Shown one piece after another: positions 21,723 through 31,804 of a stretch of 64,000 nucleotides of DNA (position 1 is its first letter; each line of letters begins with the position of its first letter). The notes under the pieces are model-generated. The model was not told the DNA's origin. It searched no databases and was given only the letters and a program-made list of their open reading frames with translations. Source of the DNA: Nitrobacter vulgaris (GTDB lineage Bacteria > Pseudomonadota > Alphaproteobacteria > Rhizobiales > Xanthobacteraceae); contig NZ_MWPQ01000006.1 in NCBI RefSeq assembly GCF_002028545.1, forward strand, positions 16,626-80,625. Reading direction: 5' to 3'. A program made the translations under genes and the position numbers.

Positions 21723-24680
21723 TCAGTTCAGCGCCTCGTCGATGAACGCCTTGAGTTGCGCAAGGTGCTTCGACATCAATCCGGTCGCGGTGGCTGCAGC
21801 TGCGGCGCGGCCGGCATAACGCAGGCGTTTGTTGGATGCGCCGATCTGGTTGAGAACCCATTCGAGGTAAGGCTGGATGAAGTGCCATGCGCCCATATTG
21901 CGCGGTTCTTCCTGGCACCAGACGATCTCTGCGTTCTTGAAACTGCCGAGGACGTGCACCAGCGCCTTCAGCGGAACGGGATACAATTGTTCGATCCGCA
22001 TCAGGTACACATCGTTGATGTTGCGCTTCTCGCGTTCCTCGTAGAGATCGTAGTAGACCTTGCCGGAGCACAGCACCACGCGACGAATTTTGTCGTCGTT
22101 CACCAGCCTGATCCTTTGCTCCGGCGGCATTGCCGCGTCGTCGTAAAGGATACGATGGAATCCGGTGTCGGCGCCGAGTTCGTCGAGACGCGATACCGCC
22201 CGCTTGTGACGCAGCAGCGACTTCGGCGTCATCATGATCAGAGGCTTGCGGATCTGGCGTTTCAATTGGCGGCGCAGCGCATGAAAATGGTTGGCCGGCG
22301 TAGTGATATTGACGACCTGCATGTTGTCTTCCGCGCACATCTGCAGGAACCGCTCCAGCCGCGCCGACGAATGCTCCGGTCCCTGGCCCTCATAGCCGTG
22401 GGGCAGCATGCAAACGAGACCTGACATGCGCAGCCACTTGCGTTCACCAGAGGAGATGAACTGGTCGAACACCACCTGCGCTCCGTTGGCGAAGTCGCCG
22501 AACTGTGCTTCCCACATCGTAAGCGTGTTCGGCTCCGCGAGCGAATAGCCATACTCGAAACCGAGCACAGCTTCTTCCGACAGCAGCGAGTTGATGACCT
22601 CGTAGCTGCCCTGGTTCTTGCCGAGATGATTGAACGGCGTGTAGCGACTCTCGTCTTCCTGATCGAACAGCACCGAATGCCGCTGCGAGAAGGTGCCACG
22701 CTCGCTGTCCTGGCCGGACAGGCGGACGTTGTGGCCCTCCAGCATCAGCGTGCATAAGGCCAGCGCCTCGGCCGTCGCCCAGTCGAGGTCGACGCCGCTC
22801 TCGATCGCCTTGGCGCGATTATCGAGAAAGCGCTGCACCGTGCGATGCACCCGGAAACCGTCCGGCACCTGCGTGATGTCGCGGCCGATCTCCTTCAGCG
22901 TCTCGATGGCCGCGCCGGTGACGCCACGGCGCGGCTCCTCGTTCTGATCGGCGAGCTTGAAGCCGGCCCACTTGCCGTCGAGCCAGTCGGCCTTGTTCGG
23001 CTTGTAGCCGGTGCCGGCCTCGAATTCAGCGTCCAGCCGTGCGCGCCAGTCGGCTTTCAGCTTTTCGATCTCGCCATCGGTTATGACGCCTTCAGTGGTC
23101 AGCCGCTTGGCGTAAAGTTCGAGCGTCGAGGAGTGCGCTGCGATCTTCTTGTACATCGTCGGATTGGTAAACGAGGGCTCGTCGCCTTCGTTGTGACCGT
23201 GGCGGCGATAGCAGAACATGTCGATTACGACCGGCTTGTGGAATTTCTGCCGGAATTCGACCGCGACCTTCGCAGCGAACACCACGGCTTCCGGATCGTC
23301 GCCATTGACGTGGAAGATCGGCGCGTCGATCATCTTCGCGACGTCGGACGGATAAGGGGATGAGCGCGAGTAGCGCGGATAGGTGGTGAAGCCGATCTGG
23401 TTGTTGACAATGAAGTGGATCGAGCCCCCGGTGCGGTAGCCCTTGAGGTCCGACAGGGCGAAGCATTCCGCCACCACGCCCTGTCCCGCGAATGCGGCGT
23501 CGCCGTGCATCAATAGCGGCAGCACGGAGTTGCGCTGTTCGGGAGGATCGCCGTGCTGGTCCTGCTTGGCGCGCACCTTGCCGAGCACCACCGGGTCCAC
23601 GATTTCCAGGTGCGAGGGATTGGCGGTCAGCGACAGGTGTATCCGGTTGCTGTCGAACTCGCGGTCGCTCGAGGCGCCGAGGTGATACTTGACGTCGCCG
23701 GAGCCTTCGACCGCCTCCGGATTCACCGAGCCGCCTTTAAACTCATGGAACAGGGCGCGATGAGGTTTGCCCATCACCTGCGTCAGCACGTTCAGCCGTC
23801 CGCGGTGCGGCATGCCGATCACGATTTCCTTCACGCCGAGATTGCCGCCGCGCTTGATGATCTGCTCAAGCGCTGGGATCAGCGATTCGCCGCCGTCGAG
23901 ACCGAAGCGCTTGGTTCCCGTGAACTTGACATCGCAGAACTTCTCAAAACCCTCGGCCTCGATGAGCTTGGTCAGGATGGCGCGCCGGCCTTCCGGCGTG
24001 AAGCTGATCTCCTTGTCCGGCCCCTCGATGCGCTCTTGAATCCAGCCTTTCTGCTCGGCGTTCGAAATGTGCATGAACTCGACGCCCAGCGTCTGGCAGT
24101 AAGTGCGCCGGCAGATCGCCACGATCTCGCGCAGGGTGCCGTATTCGAGCCCAAGAACGTGGTCGAGGAAGATCTTGCGATCCATGTCGGCTTCGGTGAA
24201 GCCGTAGGCACGTGGATCGAGTTCTTCGTGATCGCGCGCAGGTTCGAGACCTAGCGGGTCGAGCCTGGCATGAAAGTGCCCTCGCATGCGGTAAGCGCGG
24301 ATCAGCATCAGCGCGCGCACCGAATCGCGCGTAGCCTGAGTGACGTCGGCGCCGGCGAGCGCCGAAGGTTTCGCTGTCGTCCTCTCCTGCACCCTGGCGT
24401 CCACGGTCTTTTCGAGCCGAGCCCAGTTGCCGTCGAGCGCTGAGGTGAGGTCGTCCTGGGGAGCTGGCGGCCAGTTGGCCCTCGCCCAGGATGGGCCTTC
24501 CGCGTTCTTTTCGACGTCCTGCGGAGGATCCTTCAGACTTTTGAAGAATTCCTGCCACTCGGGATCGACCGAACCGGGGTCTTTTTCATAGCGGGCGTAG
24601 AGTCCGTCGATGTAGCTGGCATTCGCGCCCTGCAAGAACGAGGAAAGGGCAAATGCGGCATTCGCATCCTGGCGAGACAT
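21723..24680 (-). CDS. sucA: 2-oxoglutarate dehydrogenase E1 component
   Basis: E1 decarboxylates 2-oxoglutarate using thiamine diphosphate. The 985-residue protein has the N-terminal helix [20 protein letters not shown], the active-site region [31 protein letters not shown], and the thiamine-binding [12 protein letters not shown] region. The C-terminus includes [14 protein letters not shown] and [12 protein letters not shown]. Length is normal. It precedes sucB with a 112-nt gap and follows sucD with a 149-nt gap. Confidence 0.98.
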   Translation of the reverse strand: MSRQDANAAFALSSFLQGANASYIDGLYARYEKDPGSVDPEWQEFFKSLKDPPQDVEKNAEGPSWARANWPPAPQDDLTSALDGNWARLEKTVDARVQERTTAKPSALAGADVTQATRDSVRALMLIRAYRMRGHFHARLDPLGLEPARDHEELDPRAYGFTEADMDRKIFLDHVLGLEYGTLREIVAICRRTYCQTLGVEFMHISNAEQKGWIQERIEGPDKEISFTPEGRRAILTKLIEAEGFEKFCDVKFTGTKRFGLDGGESLIPALEQIIKRGGNLGVKEIVIGMPHRGRLNVLTQVMGKPHRALFHEFKGGSVNPEAVEGSGDVKYHLGASSDREFDSNRIHLSLTANPSHLEIVDPVVLGKVRAKQDQHGDPPEQRNSVLPLLMHGDAAFAGQGVVAECFALSDLKGYRTGGSIHFIVNNQIGFTTYPRYSRSSPYPSDVAKMIDAPIFHVNGDDPEAVVFAAKVAVEFRQKFHKPVVIDMFCYRRHGHNEGDEPSFTNPTMYKKIAAHSSTLELYAKRLTTEGVITDGEIEKLKADWRARLDAEFEAGTGYKPNKADWLDGKWAGFKLADQNEEPRRGVTGAAIETLKEIGRDITQVPDGFRVHRTVQRFLDNRAKAIESGVDLDWATAEALALCTLMLEGHNVRLSGQDSERGTFSQRHSVLFDQEDESRYTPFNHLGKNQGSYEVINSLLSEEAVLGFEYGYSLAEPNTLTMWEAQFGDFANGAQVVFDQFISSGERKWLRMSGLVCMLPHGYEGQGPEHSSARLERFLQMCAEDNMQVVNITTPANHFHALRRQLKRQIRKPLIMMTPKSLLRHKRAVSRLDELGADTGFHRILYDDAAMPPEQRIRLVNDDKIRRVVLCSGKVYYDLYEEREKRNINDVYLMRIEQLYPVPLKALVHVLGSFKNAEIVWCQEEPRNMGAWHFIQPYLEWVLNQIGASNKRLRYAGRAAAAATATGLMSKHLAQLKAFIDEALN

Positions 24681-24829
24681 ATCGCGTCCTGACGATTTCG
24701 GTCATGGGCGTAACAGACGGCGCACGCGTTTTTGCCAGTGAGAACAGCCTTTCTCCGGCAAGATCAGCGCGAATTTGAACGTTATCCTATTTATGAGGGA
24801 ACTTCCCGCCGAAAAGACCAAGACCTGAA

Positions 24830-25714
24830 TCAAGACTTCAACTTTTCGACAAGAGTTTTTCCCAGTCGCGCCGGAGACGGGGAGACGAAGATGCCGGCCG
24901 CCTCCATGGCTGCGGTCTTGGATGCGGCGTCGCCCTTGCCGCCGGAAATGATCGCGCCGGCATGGCCCATGCGGCGGCCGGGAGGCGCGGTGACGCCGGC
25001 GATAAAGCCGACCACAGGCTTCTTGCGGCCGCGTTTGGCCTCATCGATCAGGAACTGGGCGGCGTCTTCCTCGGCCGAACCGCCGATCTCGCCGATCATC
25101 ACGATCGAAGTGGTCTTGGGATCGGCCAGGAACATTTCCAGCACGTCGATGAACTCGGTGCCCTTGACCGGGTCGCCGCCGATACCAACCGCGGTGGTTT
25201 GGCCGAGGCCTTCCTGGCTGGTCTGGAATACCGCTTCGTAGGTCAGCGTGCCGGAGCGGGAGACGATGCCGACATGGCCCGGCTTGAAAATGTTCGCGGG
25301 CATGATGCCGATCTTGCATTCGCCCGCCGTCACAACGCCCGGGCAATTCGGCCCTATGAGCCGGGACTTCGATCCCGATAGCGAACGCCTGACCCGCACC
25401 ATATCCAGCACCGGAATGCCCTCGGTGATGCAGACGATCAGCGGGATTTCGCTGTCGATCGCCTCGCAGATCGCGTCTGCTGCGCCGGCCGGCGGCACGT
25501 AGATCACGCTGGCGTCGGCGCCGGTCGCCTCGCGCGCTTCGCGGACGGTGTCGAACACCGGCAGGCCGAGATGGGTCTGTCCGCCTTTGCCCGGCGAGGT
25601 GCCGCCGACCATTTTCGTGCCGTAGGCGATCGCGGCCTCGGAGTGAAACGTGCCGTTCTTGCCGGTGAAGCCCTGCGTAATGACGCGGGTGTTCTTGTCG
25701 ATCAGAACGGACAT
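24830..25714 (-). CDS. sucD: Succinyl-CoA synthetase alpha subunit
   Basis: This subunit carries the phosphohistidine and the CoA site of the enzyme that makes succinate and ATP or GTP from succinyl-CoA. The 294-residue protein has the N-terminal [20 protein letters not shown], the CoA-binding Rossmann region, and the active-site histidine in [13 protein letters not shown]. The start codon lies directly beside the sucC stop, with no spacer, which fits coupled translation and equal subunit output. Confidence 0.98.
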   Translation of the reverse strand: MSVLIDKNTRVITQGFTGKNGTFHSEAAIAYGTKMVGGTSPGKGGQTHLGLPVFDTVREAREATGADASVIYVPPAGAADAICEAIDSEIPLIVCITEGIPVLDMVRVRRSLSGSKSRLIGPNCPGVVTAGECKIGIMPANIFKPGHVGIVSRSGTLTYEAVFQTSQEGLGQTTAVGIGGDPVKGTEFIDVLEMFLADPKTTSIVMIGEIGGSAEEDAAQFLIDEAKRGRKKPVVGFIAGVTAPPGRRMGHAGAIISGGKGDAASKTAAMEAAGIFVSPSPARLGKTLVEKLKS

Positions 25715-26914
25715 TTACGCGACCCCTTTCACGGCCTTGACGATCTTCTGCGCGGCGTCGTCGAGATCGTCGGCGGGCAGAACGTTGAGGCCGGACTCGC
25801 GGATGATGGTCTTGCCGGCGTCGACGTTGGTGCCTTCGAGGCGAACCACCAGCGGGACATTGAGGCCGACCTGCTTTACCGCGGCGACAACGCCATCGGC
25901 GATGACGTCGCATTTCATGATGCCGCCGAAGATATTGACCAGGATGCCTTTCACATTCGGATCTGCGGTGATGATCTTGAACGCGGCTGCGACCTTGTCC
26001 TTGGAGGCGCCGCCGCCAACGTCGAGAAAGTTTGCGGGCGACATGCCGTAGAGTTTGATGATGTCCATGGTCGCCATCGCAAGGCCCGCGCCATTGACCA
26101 TGCAGCCGATCTGGCCGTCGAGCGCGACGTAGCTCAGATCAAACCTCGACGCCTCGATCTCCTTGGCGTCTTCCTCGCTCTCGTCGCGCAGCGCCACCAC
26201 ATCGGAATGGCGGTATAGCGCGTTGCTGTCGAACGATACCTTGGCATCGAGCACGCGCAGTTCGCCTTGCCTCGTGACGACGAGCGGATTGATCTCCAGC
26301 ATCGCCATGTCTTTGGCGATGAAGGCATTATAAAGCTGCGCCACCAGCTTCTCCGCCTGCTTGCCGAGATCGCCGCGCAGTCCCAGCGCCTTGGCGACGG
26401 TACGGCCGTGATGGCCCATCACCCCTGTGACGGGATCGACCGAGAGGGTCACGATTTTTTCCGGGGTTTTGTGTGCGACGTCCTCGATGTTCACCCCGCC
26501 TTCGGTGGAGACCACGAACGAAACTCTGGACGTTTCGCGGTCGACCAGTGCCGAGAGATAGAACTCCTTGTCGATGTCGAAGCCTTCCTCGATGTAAAGA
26601 CGGTTGACCTGCTTGCCGACAGGACCGGTCTGCACAGTCACCAGCGTCGCGCCGAGCATCTGGCCGGCAAACTGCTTCACCTCGTCGATCGATCTGGCGA
26701 GACGGACGCCACCTTTGTCGCCGGCGGAGGCTTCCTTGAACCTGCCCTTGCCGCGGCCACCCGCGTGAATCTGGCTTTTGACCACCCAAACCGGACCATC
26801 GAGCGTTTTAGCCGCCGCCTCCGCTTCCGATGCCTTCAGCACCGCAACCCCTCGCGAGACCGGCACGCCAAACTCCCGCAGCAACGCCTTGGCCTGATAT
26901 TCGTGGATGTTCAT
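25715..26914 (-). CDS. sucC: ADP-forming succinyl-CoA synthetase beta subunit
   Basis: The beta subunit binds nucleotide with an ATP-grasp fold. The 399-residue protein starts [19 protein letters not shown], has the ATP-grasp [15 protein letters not shown], and the C-terminal ligase domain with [18 protein letters not shown] chose the ATG at 26914 for the conserved start; the frame is open to 26983 but the added residues are unconserved. It heads the sucC-sucD-sucA-sucB set on the minus strand, with mdh 203 nt upstream. Confidence 0.97.
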   Translation of the reverse strand: MNIHEYQAKALLREFGVPVSRGVAVLKASEAEAAAKTLDGPVWVVKSQIHAGGRGKGRFKEASAGDKGGVRLARSIDEVKQFAGQMLGATLVTVQTGPVGKQVNRLYIEEGFDIDKEFYLSALVDRETSRVSFVVSTEGGVNIEDVAHKTPEKIVTLSVDPVTGVMGHHGRTVAKALGLRGDLGKQAEKLVAQLYNAFIAKDMAMLEINPLVVTRQGELRVLDAKVSFDSNALYRHSDVVALRDESEEDAKEIEASRFDLSYVALDGQIGCMVNGAGLAMATMDIIKLYGMSPANFLDVGGGASKDKVAAAFKIITADPNVKGILVNIFGGIMKCDVIADGVVAAVKQVGLNVPLVVRLEGTNVDAGKTIIRESGLNVLPADDLDDAAQKIVKAVKGVA

Positions 26915-27117
26915 CTGGATGGTCTCCGACCCGCGGGAAGGACAATTTTGGCAGGAACAATTTCGACCATTTCCGCCGGCCAAGATATGCCCGCCGGAGG
27001 GTCGAGGTGGGCAGTCACCTCGAGATGTCCTTGCCAGCAGTGGGTTGCCGCATCTGAATTTCGCAATACTGGCCGCACGCGTATCCGTTCCGAACGATAC
27101 CGAATGGCAGTGCCCGA

Positions 27118-28167
<1,050 letters not shown>

Positions 28168-28189
28168 TCAAGCGTCGCAACGTGCAACG

Positions 28190-29374
28190 TCAAGTCTCCA
28201 CCAGGCCGGTGGCTGTTCCGCTGGCGAGGGAATCGCTGCGACCATGGGCCCTCGCCAGATAGGAGTCCGAGTTCATCTCGATCAGACGCGAGGAGGTGCG
28301 TTTGAATTCATTCGCCTCGAAGCCGTCGTTGGCGCGATAGAGCGAAAGCTGATCGCTATCGCTCGACGCCATCAGTTTCACGCCGTTGTCATACAGCGTG
28401 TCGATCAGGGCGATGAACCGCTTGGCGGCGTCGCGGTCGTCATAGTCCATCACCGGGATGTGGTCGATCATAAGAGTGTGATAGTCGCGCGCGAGCCGTA
28501 GATAGTCGGGCGCCGCAAGTGGCTGCTCGCAGAGATCGGCAAACGAAAACCGGGCCACGCCGTGGGCCGAGCATGGCACGTGCAGAAGGCGGCCCTTGAT
28601 CGCGATGTCACGCGGCTCGCAGGGCGCGCCGCCGGTCATGAGCGTCCAGGCTCTGTCGAGCGCCGCCTCAGCCTCGGCGTTGGCGGGTGTCAGCCACATC
28701 TTGACGCTGGCGAGTTTCTCCATGCGGAAATCAGTGCGGGCGTCGAGACGCAGAACGTCCATACGCTCCTCGATCTGCGCAATGAACGGCAGGAACAGCA
28801 CGCGATTGAGACCCCCTTCGTAGAGGTTCTCAGGAGGGACGTTTGATGTCGCCACCACGACGGTACCGAGTTCGAACAGCCGCGCGAACAGACGGGCCAG
28901 GATCATGGCGTCGGCGATATCGGTGACATGAAATTCGTCGAAGCACAAAAGCCATGCCTGCTCGAAGATAGATGTCGCGGTGAGCTGAACGGCGTCGGCG
29001 TCGGCCATCTCACCTCGCGCGATGCTTTGGCGAAAAGCAAAGATGCGCTCATGCACGTCTGTCATGAACTCATGAAAATGGACCCGGCGTTTGTGGGCGA
29101 CCCGGCTCTCCTGGAAAAACAGGTCCATCAGCATGGTTTTGCCGCGTCCGACGTCACCATGGATATAAAGTCCCTTCGGCGGAGGTTCGTCGTCGGAATG
29201 GAACAATTTGTCGAGGAAGCCCGATTTGCCCGCGGGCTTGTAGGTCATGAGCCGCTCGTCCAGCGCGGCAAGTGCTTCCACCGCCCGCGCCTGCGCGGAG
29301 TCCGCCTCGATCGCGCCTGACGTGACGAGGGCCTGATAGTGATTCCGGAACGATGTGGGTGACACCGAAAGCAT
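28190..29374 (-). CDS. zapE: Cell division protein ZapE (AFG1-like ATPase)
   Basis: ZapE is an AAA-type ATPase linked to the division ring; mitochondrial homologues are AFG1/LACE1. The 394-residue protein has the Walker A GDVGRGKTMLMD, the Walker B LLCFDEFHVTDIADA, an arginine-containing sensor region and the C-terminal block FADLCEQPLAAPDYL. I chose the ATG at 29374 (MLSVSPTSFRNHYQALV) as the family start. A GTG at 29443 is in frame and overlaps the thpR stop as GTGA, so a start 23 residues longer is possible. Confidence 0.92.
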   Translation of the reverse strand: MLSVSPTSFRNHYQALVTSGAIEADSAQARAVEALAALDERLMTYKPAGKSGFLDKLFHSDDEPPPKGLYIHGDVGRGKTMLMDLFFQESRVAHKRRVHFHEFMTDVHERIFAFRQSIARGEMADADAVQLTATSIFEQAWLLCFDEFHVTDIADAMILARLFARLFELGTVVVATSNVPPENLYEGGLNRVLFLPFIAQIEERMDVLRLDARTDFRMEKLASVKMWLTPANAEAEAALDRAWTLMTGGAPCEPRDIAIKGRLLHVPCSAHGVARFSFADLCEQPLAAPDYLRLARDYHTLMIDHIPVMDYDDRDAAKRFIALIDTLYDNGVKLMASSDSDQLSLYRANDGFEANEFKRTSSRLIEMNSDSYLARAHGRSDSLASGTATGLVET

Positions 29375-29439
29375 CGGTCGGTTTTCGACTCCTGAGGGAC
29401 GGAAATACAAGTCGTGGTGAAGATCTTGTGAATCGGCGG

Positions 29440-29976
29440 TCACGCGCTGAGCGCGTAGGAGTCCTCGACAACGTAAGGGCCGCCGCCGACCGAGGCACGC
29501 GAGGAGAACAGCACGAAGCGCTCGGCGGTGAATACCTTGGACGGGAAATAGCCGCGCACCGACAGATAGTTCGCGACGTCGTGGTTGGATGCGTCGCGCA
29601 AGCGGGCCAGCGTGACGTGGGGCGTGAACTTGCGGCCCTCGGGATCCAGCCCGCAGCGCCGCATCAGCCGTTCAAGTTCGGCTTGCAATTCGACCAGCGG
29701 CGCGCTCGGCTCCACCGAGGCGACGACGGCACGTGGTTTCTTGCCGCCGAAACTCGACAATCCCCGCAGCGTCACGTCGAACGGTTTGCGGTTGATCCGG
29801 GGCAGCACCGACGCGATCTCGTTGGCGGAGGCGCCGTCGATATCGCCGATGAAGCGGAGCGTGAGATGGTAGTTTTCGGGGTCGATCCAGCGGGCGCCCG
29901 GCAGACCGCCGCGCAAATCGGACAGCGTGCGGCTGATATCGGACGGTATTTCCAGCCCGGTGAACAAACGCGGCAT
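29440..29976 (-). CDS. thpR: RNA 2',3'-cyclic phosphodiesterase (2H family)
   Basis: ThpR opens 2',3'-cyclic phosphates on RNA ends, and some members show 2'-5' RNA ligase activity. The 178-residue protein has both HxTx motifs of the 2H superfamily, YHLTLRFIG at about residue 36 and FTPHVTLARL at about residue 121. The start at 29976 gives the family N-terminus MPRLFTGLEIP. It is upstream of zapE on the same strand. Confidence 0.93.
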   Translation of the reverse strand: MPRLFTGLEIPSDISRTLSDLRGGLPGARWIDPENYHLTLRFIGDIDGASANEIASVLPRINRKPFDVTLRGLSSFGGKKPRAVVASVEPSAPLVELQAELERLMRRCGLDPEGRKFTPHVTLARLRDASNHDVANYLSVRGYFPSKVFTAERFVLFSSRASVGGGPYVVEDSYALSA

Positions 29977-30116
29977 CGCAAAACCCTCGATGCAAGTCTC
30001 GAAATCAATCTGGCGACGAATCACCAGTAGCTATTTTTACCGTAGTTCTGTGACCGTGCGAAGCGCGCGGCCGCATGGCGGGTAATTCCTTGCGAGAGCG
30101 GGCGCTCACTTGGTTG

Positions 30117-30767
30117 TCAGCCTTTCTGCTCACGGATAGCGCGGACAAAGGCCTCAACCGTGGGCAGGATATGTTCGACGATAATTGCCACGCCCGCGGC
30201 GGTCGGGTGCATGCCGTCGGCCTGATTGAGCCTTGTGTTCGCCGCGACTTTGTCGAGGAAGAACGGATAAAGCGGCACGTCGTATTTCTTGGCGAGATCG
30301 GGAAATATTGCATTGAATTGCGCGGCGTACTCGGCGCCGTAATTCGGCGGCGCGACCATGCCGCATAGCAGGACCGCGACATGGCGCGCCTTGAGGCGCT
30401 TCAGGATGTCCTCCAGTGCGGCGCGCGTCACTTTGGGATCAATGCCGCGCAGGGCATCGTTTGCGCCGAGTTCAAGGATCACGCCCTGCGTGCCGGTAGG
30501 CACTGACCAGTCGAGCCTGTCGAGACCGCCGGACGCGGTATCGCCGGAGACGCCGGCATTGCCGATCGTGACGTTCAGGCCCTTGTCTTTCAACGATTTT
30601 TCCAATTGTGCTGGAAATGCGGCGGCAGCCGGGAGTCCGAGGCCGGAGCTTAAGGAGTCGCCGAGCACCACGATCTTGGCGGGGCCATTGGCCGTTTCAT
30701 CGGCCGCCTGGGCAGGCACTGCCATGGCGATGCCAGCGCCAAGTAGAATCCACGCAAAGGTGCGCAT
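30117..30767 (-). CDS. tesA: GDSL-family arylesterase / thioesterase I (TesA-like)
   Basis: The family comprises periplasmic lysophospholipase / acyl-CoA thioesterase enzymes of the SGNH fold. The 216-residue protein has a Sec signal peptide (about 1-22, MRTFAWILLGAGIAMAVPAQAA), block I VLGDSLSSGLGLP with the catalytic serine, block III LGANDALRG, and the Asp-His pair in DGMHPTAAG. The start at 30767 gives a normal signal peptide; the longer open frame does not. It is divergent from the ABC exporter genes, and this pairing is conserved (tesA next to ybbA/ybbP in many proteobacteria). Confidence 0.93.
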   Translation of the reverse strand: MRTFAWILLGAGIAMAVPAQAADETANGPAKIVVLGDSLSSGLGLPAAAAFPAQLEKSLKDKGLNVTIGNAGVSGDTASGGLDRLDWSVPTGTQGVILELGANDALRGIDPKVTRAALEDILKRLKARHVAVLLCGMVAPPNYGAEYAAQFNAIFPDLAKKYDVPLYPFFLDKVAANTRLNQADGMHPTAAGVAIIVEHILPTVEAFVRAIREQKG

Positions 30768-30812
30768 CACCCTCTCGACCGCCGTAAAAGAAATGCCATA
30801 TGAGCCAGCATG

Positions 30813-30875
30813 GTGGTTCAGACGGTCTCTCCCATTTTGCTGCGAGTCCTCTAGAGACCTTCTGAACCAAACCAC
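30813..30875. repeat. Imperfect inverted repeat upstream of tesA
   Basis: GTGGTTCAGACGGTCTCT (30813-30830) pairs imperfectly with the AGAGACCTTCTGAAC...ACCAC arm (30853-30875). It lies next to the second inverted repeat at 30893-30967. Confidence 0.6.
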
Positions 30876-30892
30876 TTTGGAATAATAAGTTT

Positions 30893-30967
30893 CTAGTGTC
30901 CTTCTGAATCCGAAGTTCGCTCGGAACGGTCCGGCGGGGCAGGCGAACTTGGGATTCAGGACACTAG
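30893..30967. repeat. Inverted repeat covering the ABC exporter ribosome-binding site
   Basis: The left arm at 30893-30920 (CTAGTGTCC...GAATCC...AAGTTCGC) pairs with the right arm at 30943-30967 (GCGAACTT...GATTC...GGACACTAG). The AGGA that should serve the ATG at 30970 (30958-30961) lies in the right arm. Confidence 0.7.
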
Positions 30968-30969
30968 GC

Positions 30970-31698
30970 ATGGACAGTCTCATTGAACCCTCGTTACCGG
31001 CCAGTCATTCCCAAAATCTCAAGCCGGACGCCATCGCCATTTCCAATGTCAATCTCACACTCGGCAGCGGCGCCGCGCGTGTCCATATTCTGAAAGACAT
31101 CAGTCTCCGCATTGGCCGTGCCGAAGCGATCGGTTTGATTGGGCCGTCCGGGTCGGGGAAATCCACCCTGCTCATGGTCATGGCGGGGCTGGAACGTCCC
31201 GACCGCGGAGAAGTGGTTGTCGATGGCACTCATTTCAATGCTCTCGACGAAGACGGTCTGGCGCGATTTCGCGGACGTCACGTCGGCATCGTGTTTCAGT
31301 CCTTTCATCTGATCCCGACCATGACGGCGCTGGAGAATGTCGCCGTGCCGCTCGAACTCGCTGGCGCGCCGAACGCATCGGCGCGCGCAGCGAGCGAGCT
31401 GGATGCGGTCGGTCTCGGCGCGCGGCTGCATCATTATCCGACGCAGCTCTCGGGTGGCGAGCAGCAACGCGTGGCGCTGGCACGGGCGTTCGCGCCTGAT
31501 CCGGCAATTCTCGTCGCCGACGAGCCGACCGGCAATCTGGATGAGGTGACCGGCCAGCAGATCGTCGATCTCCTGTTCGCCAAGCATGCCGAGCGCGGTA
31601 TGACGCTGGTGCTGGTGACTCATGATAGCGCACTCGCGCAACGCTGCGACCGCGTGGTGAAGCTACGCTCGGGACGTATCGACGAGGCAGGTCGATGA
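30970..31698 (+). CDS. ABC exporter ATP-binding protein (YbbA/LolD-like)
   Basis: This 242-residue ATPase powers the adjacent FtsX-type permease. It has Walker A LIGPSGSGKSTLL, Q-loop GIVFQSFHL, signature LSGGEQQRVALARA, Walker B ILVADEPTGNLDE and the H-loop LVTHDSALA. It belongs to the MacB/LolD branch and by position is the YbbA homologue. I chose the ATG at 30970, 8 nt after an AGGA, over the TTG at 30949. The RBS is inside an inverted repeat. The substrate is unknown. Confidence 0.93.
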   Translation: MDSLIEPSLPASHSQNLKPDAIAISNVNLTLGSGAARVHILKDISLRIGRAEAIGLIGPSGSGKSTLLMVMAGLERPDRGEVVVDGTHFNALDEDGLARFRGRHVGIVFQSFHLIPTMTALENVAVPLELAGAPNASARAASELDAVGLGARLHHYPTQLSGGEQQRVALARAFAPDPAILVADEPTGNLDEVTGQQIVDLLFAKHAERGMTLVLVTHDSALAQRCDRVVKLRSGRIDEAGR

Positions 31699-31804
31699 CT
31701 CATCAGCCATCATTGGGGATCTGCGGTAGGTTAAAAACACGTCATCGGTGCGCCCGGTCCGTGTTCATGGACTCCAGAACCGCGCGCTTCTTTCGCACTC
31801 GTGA

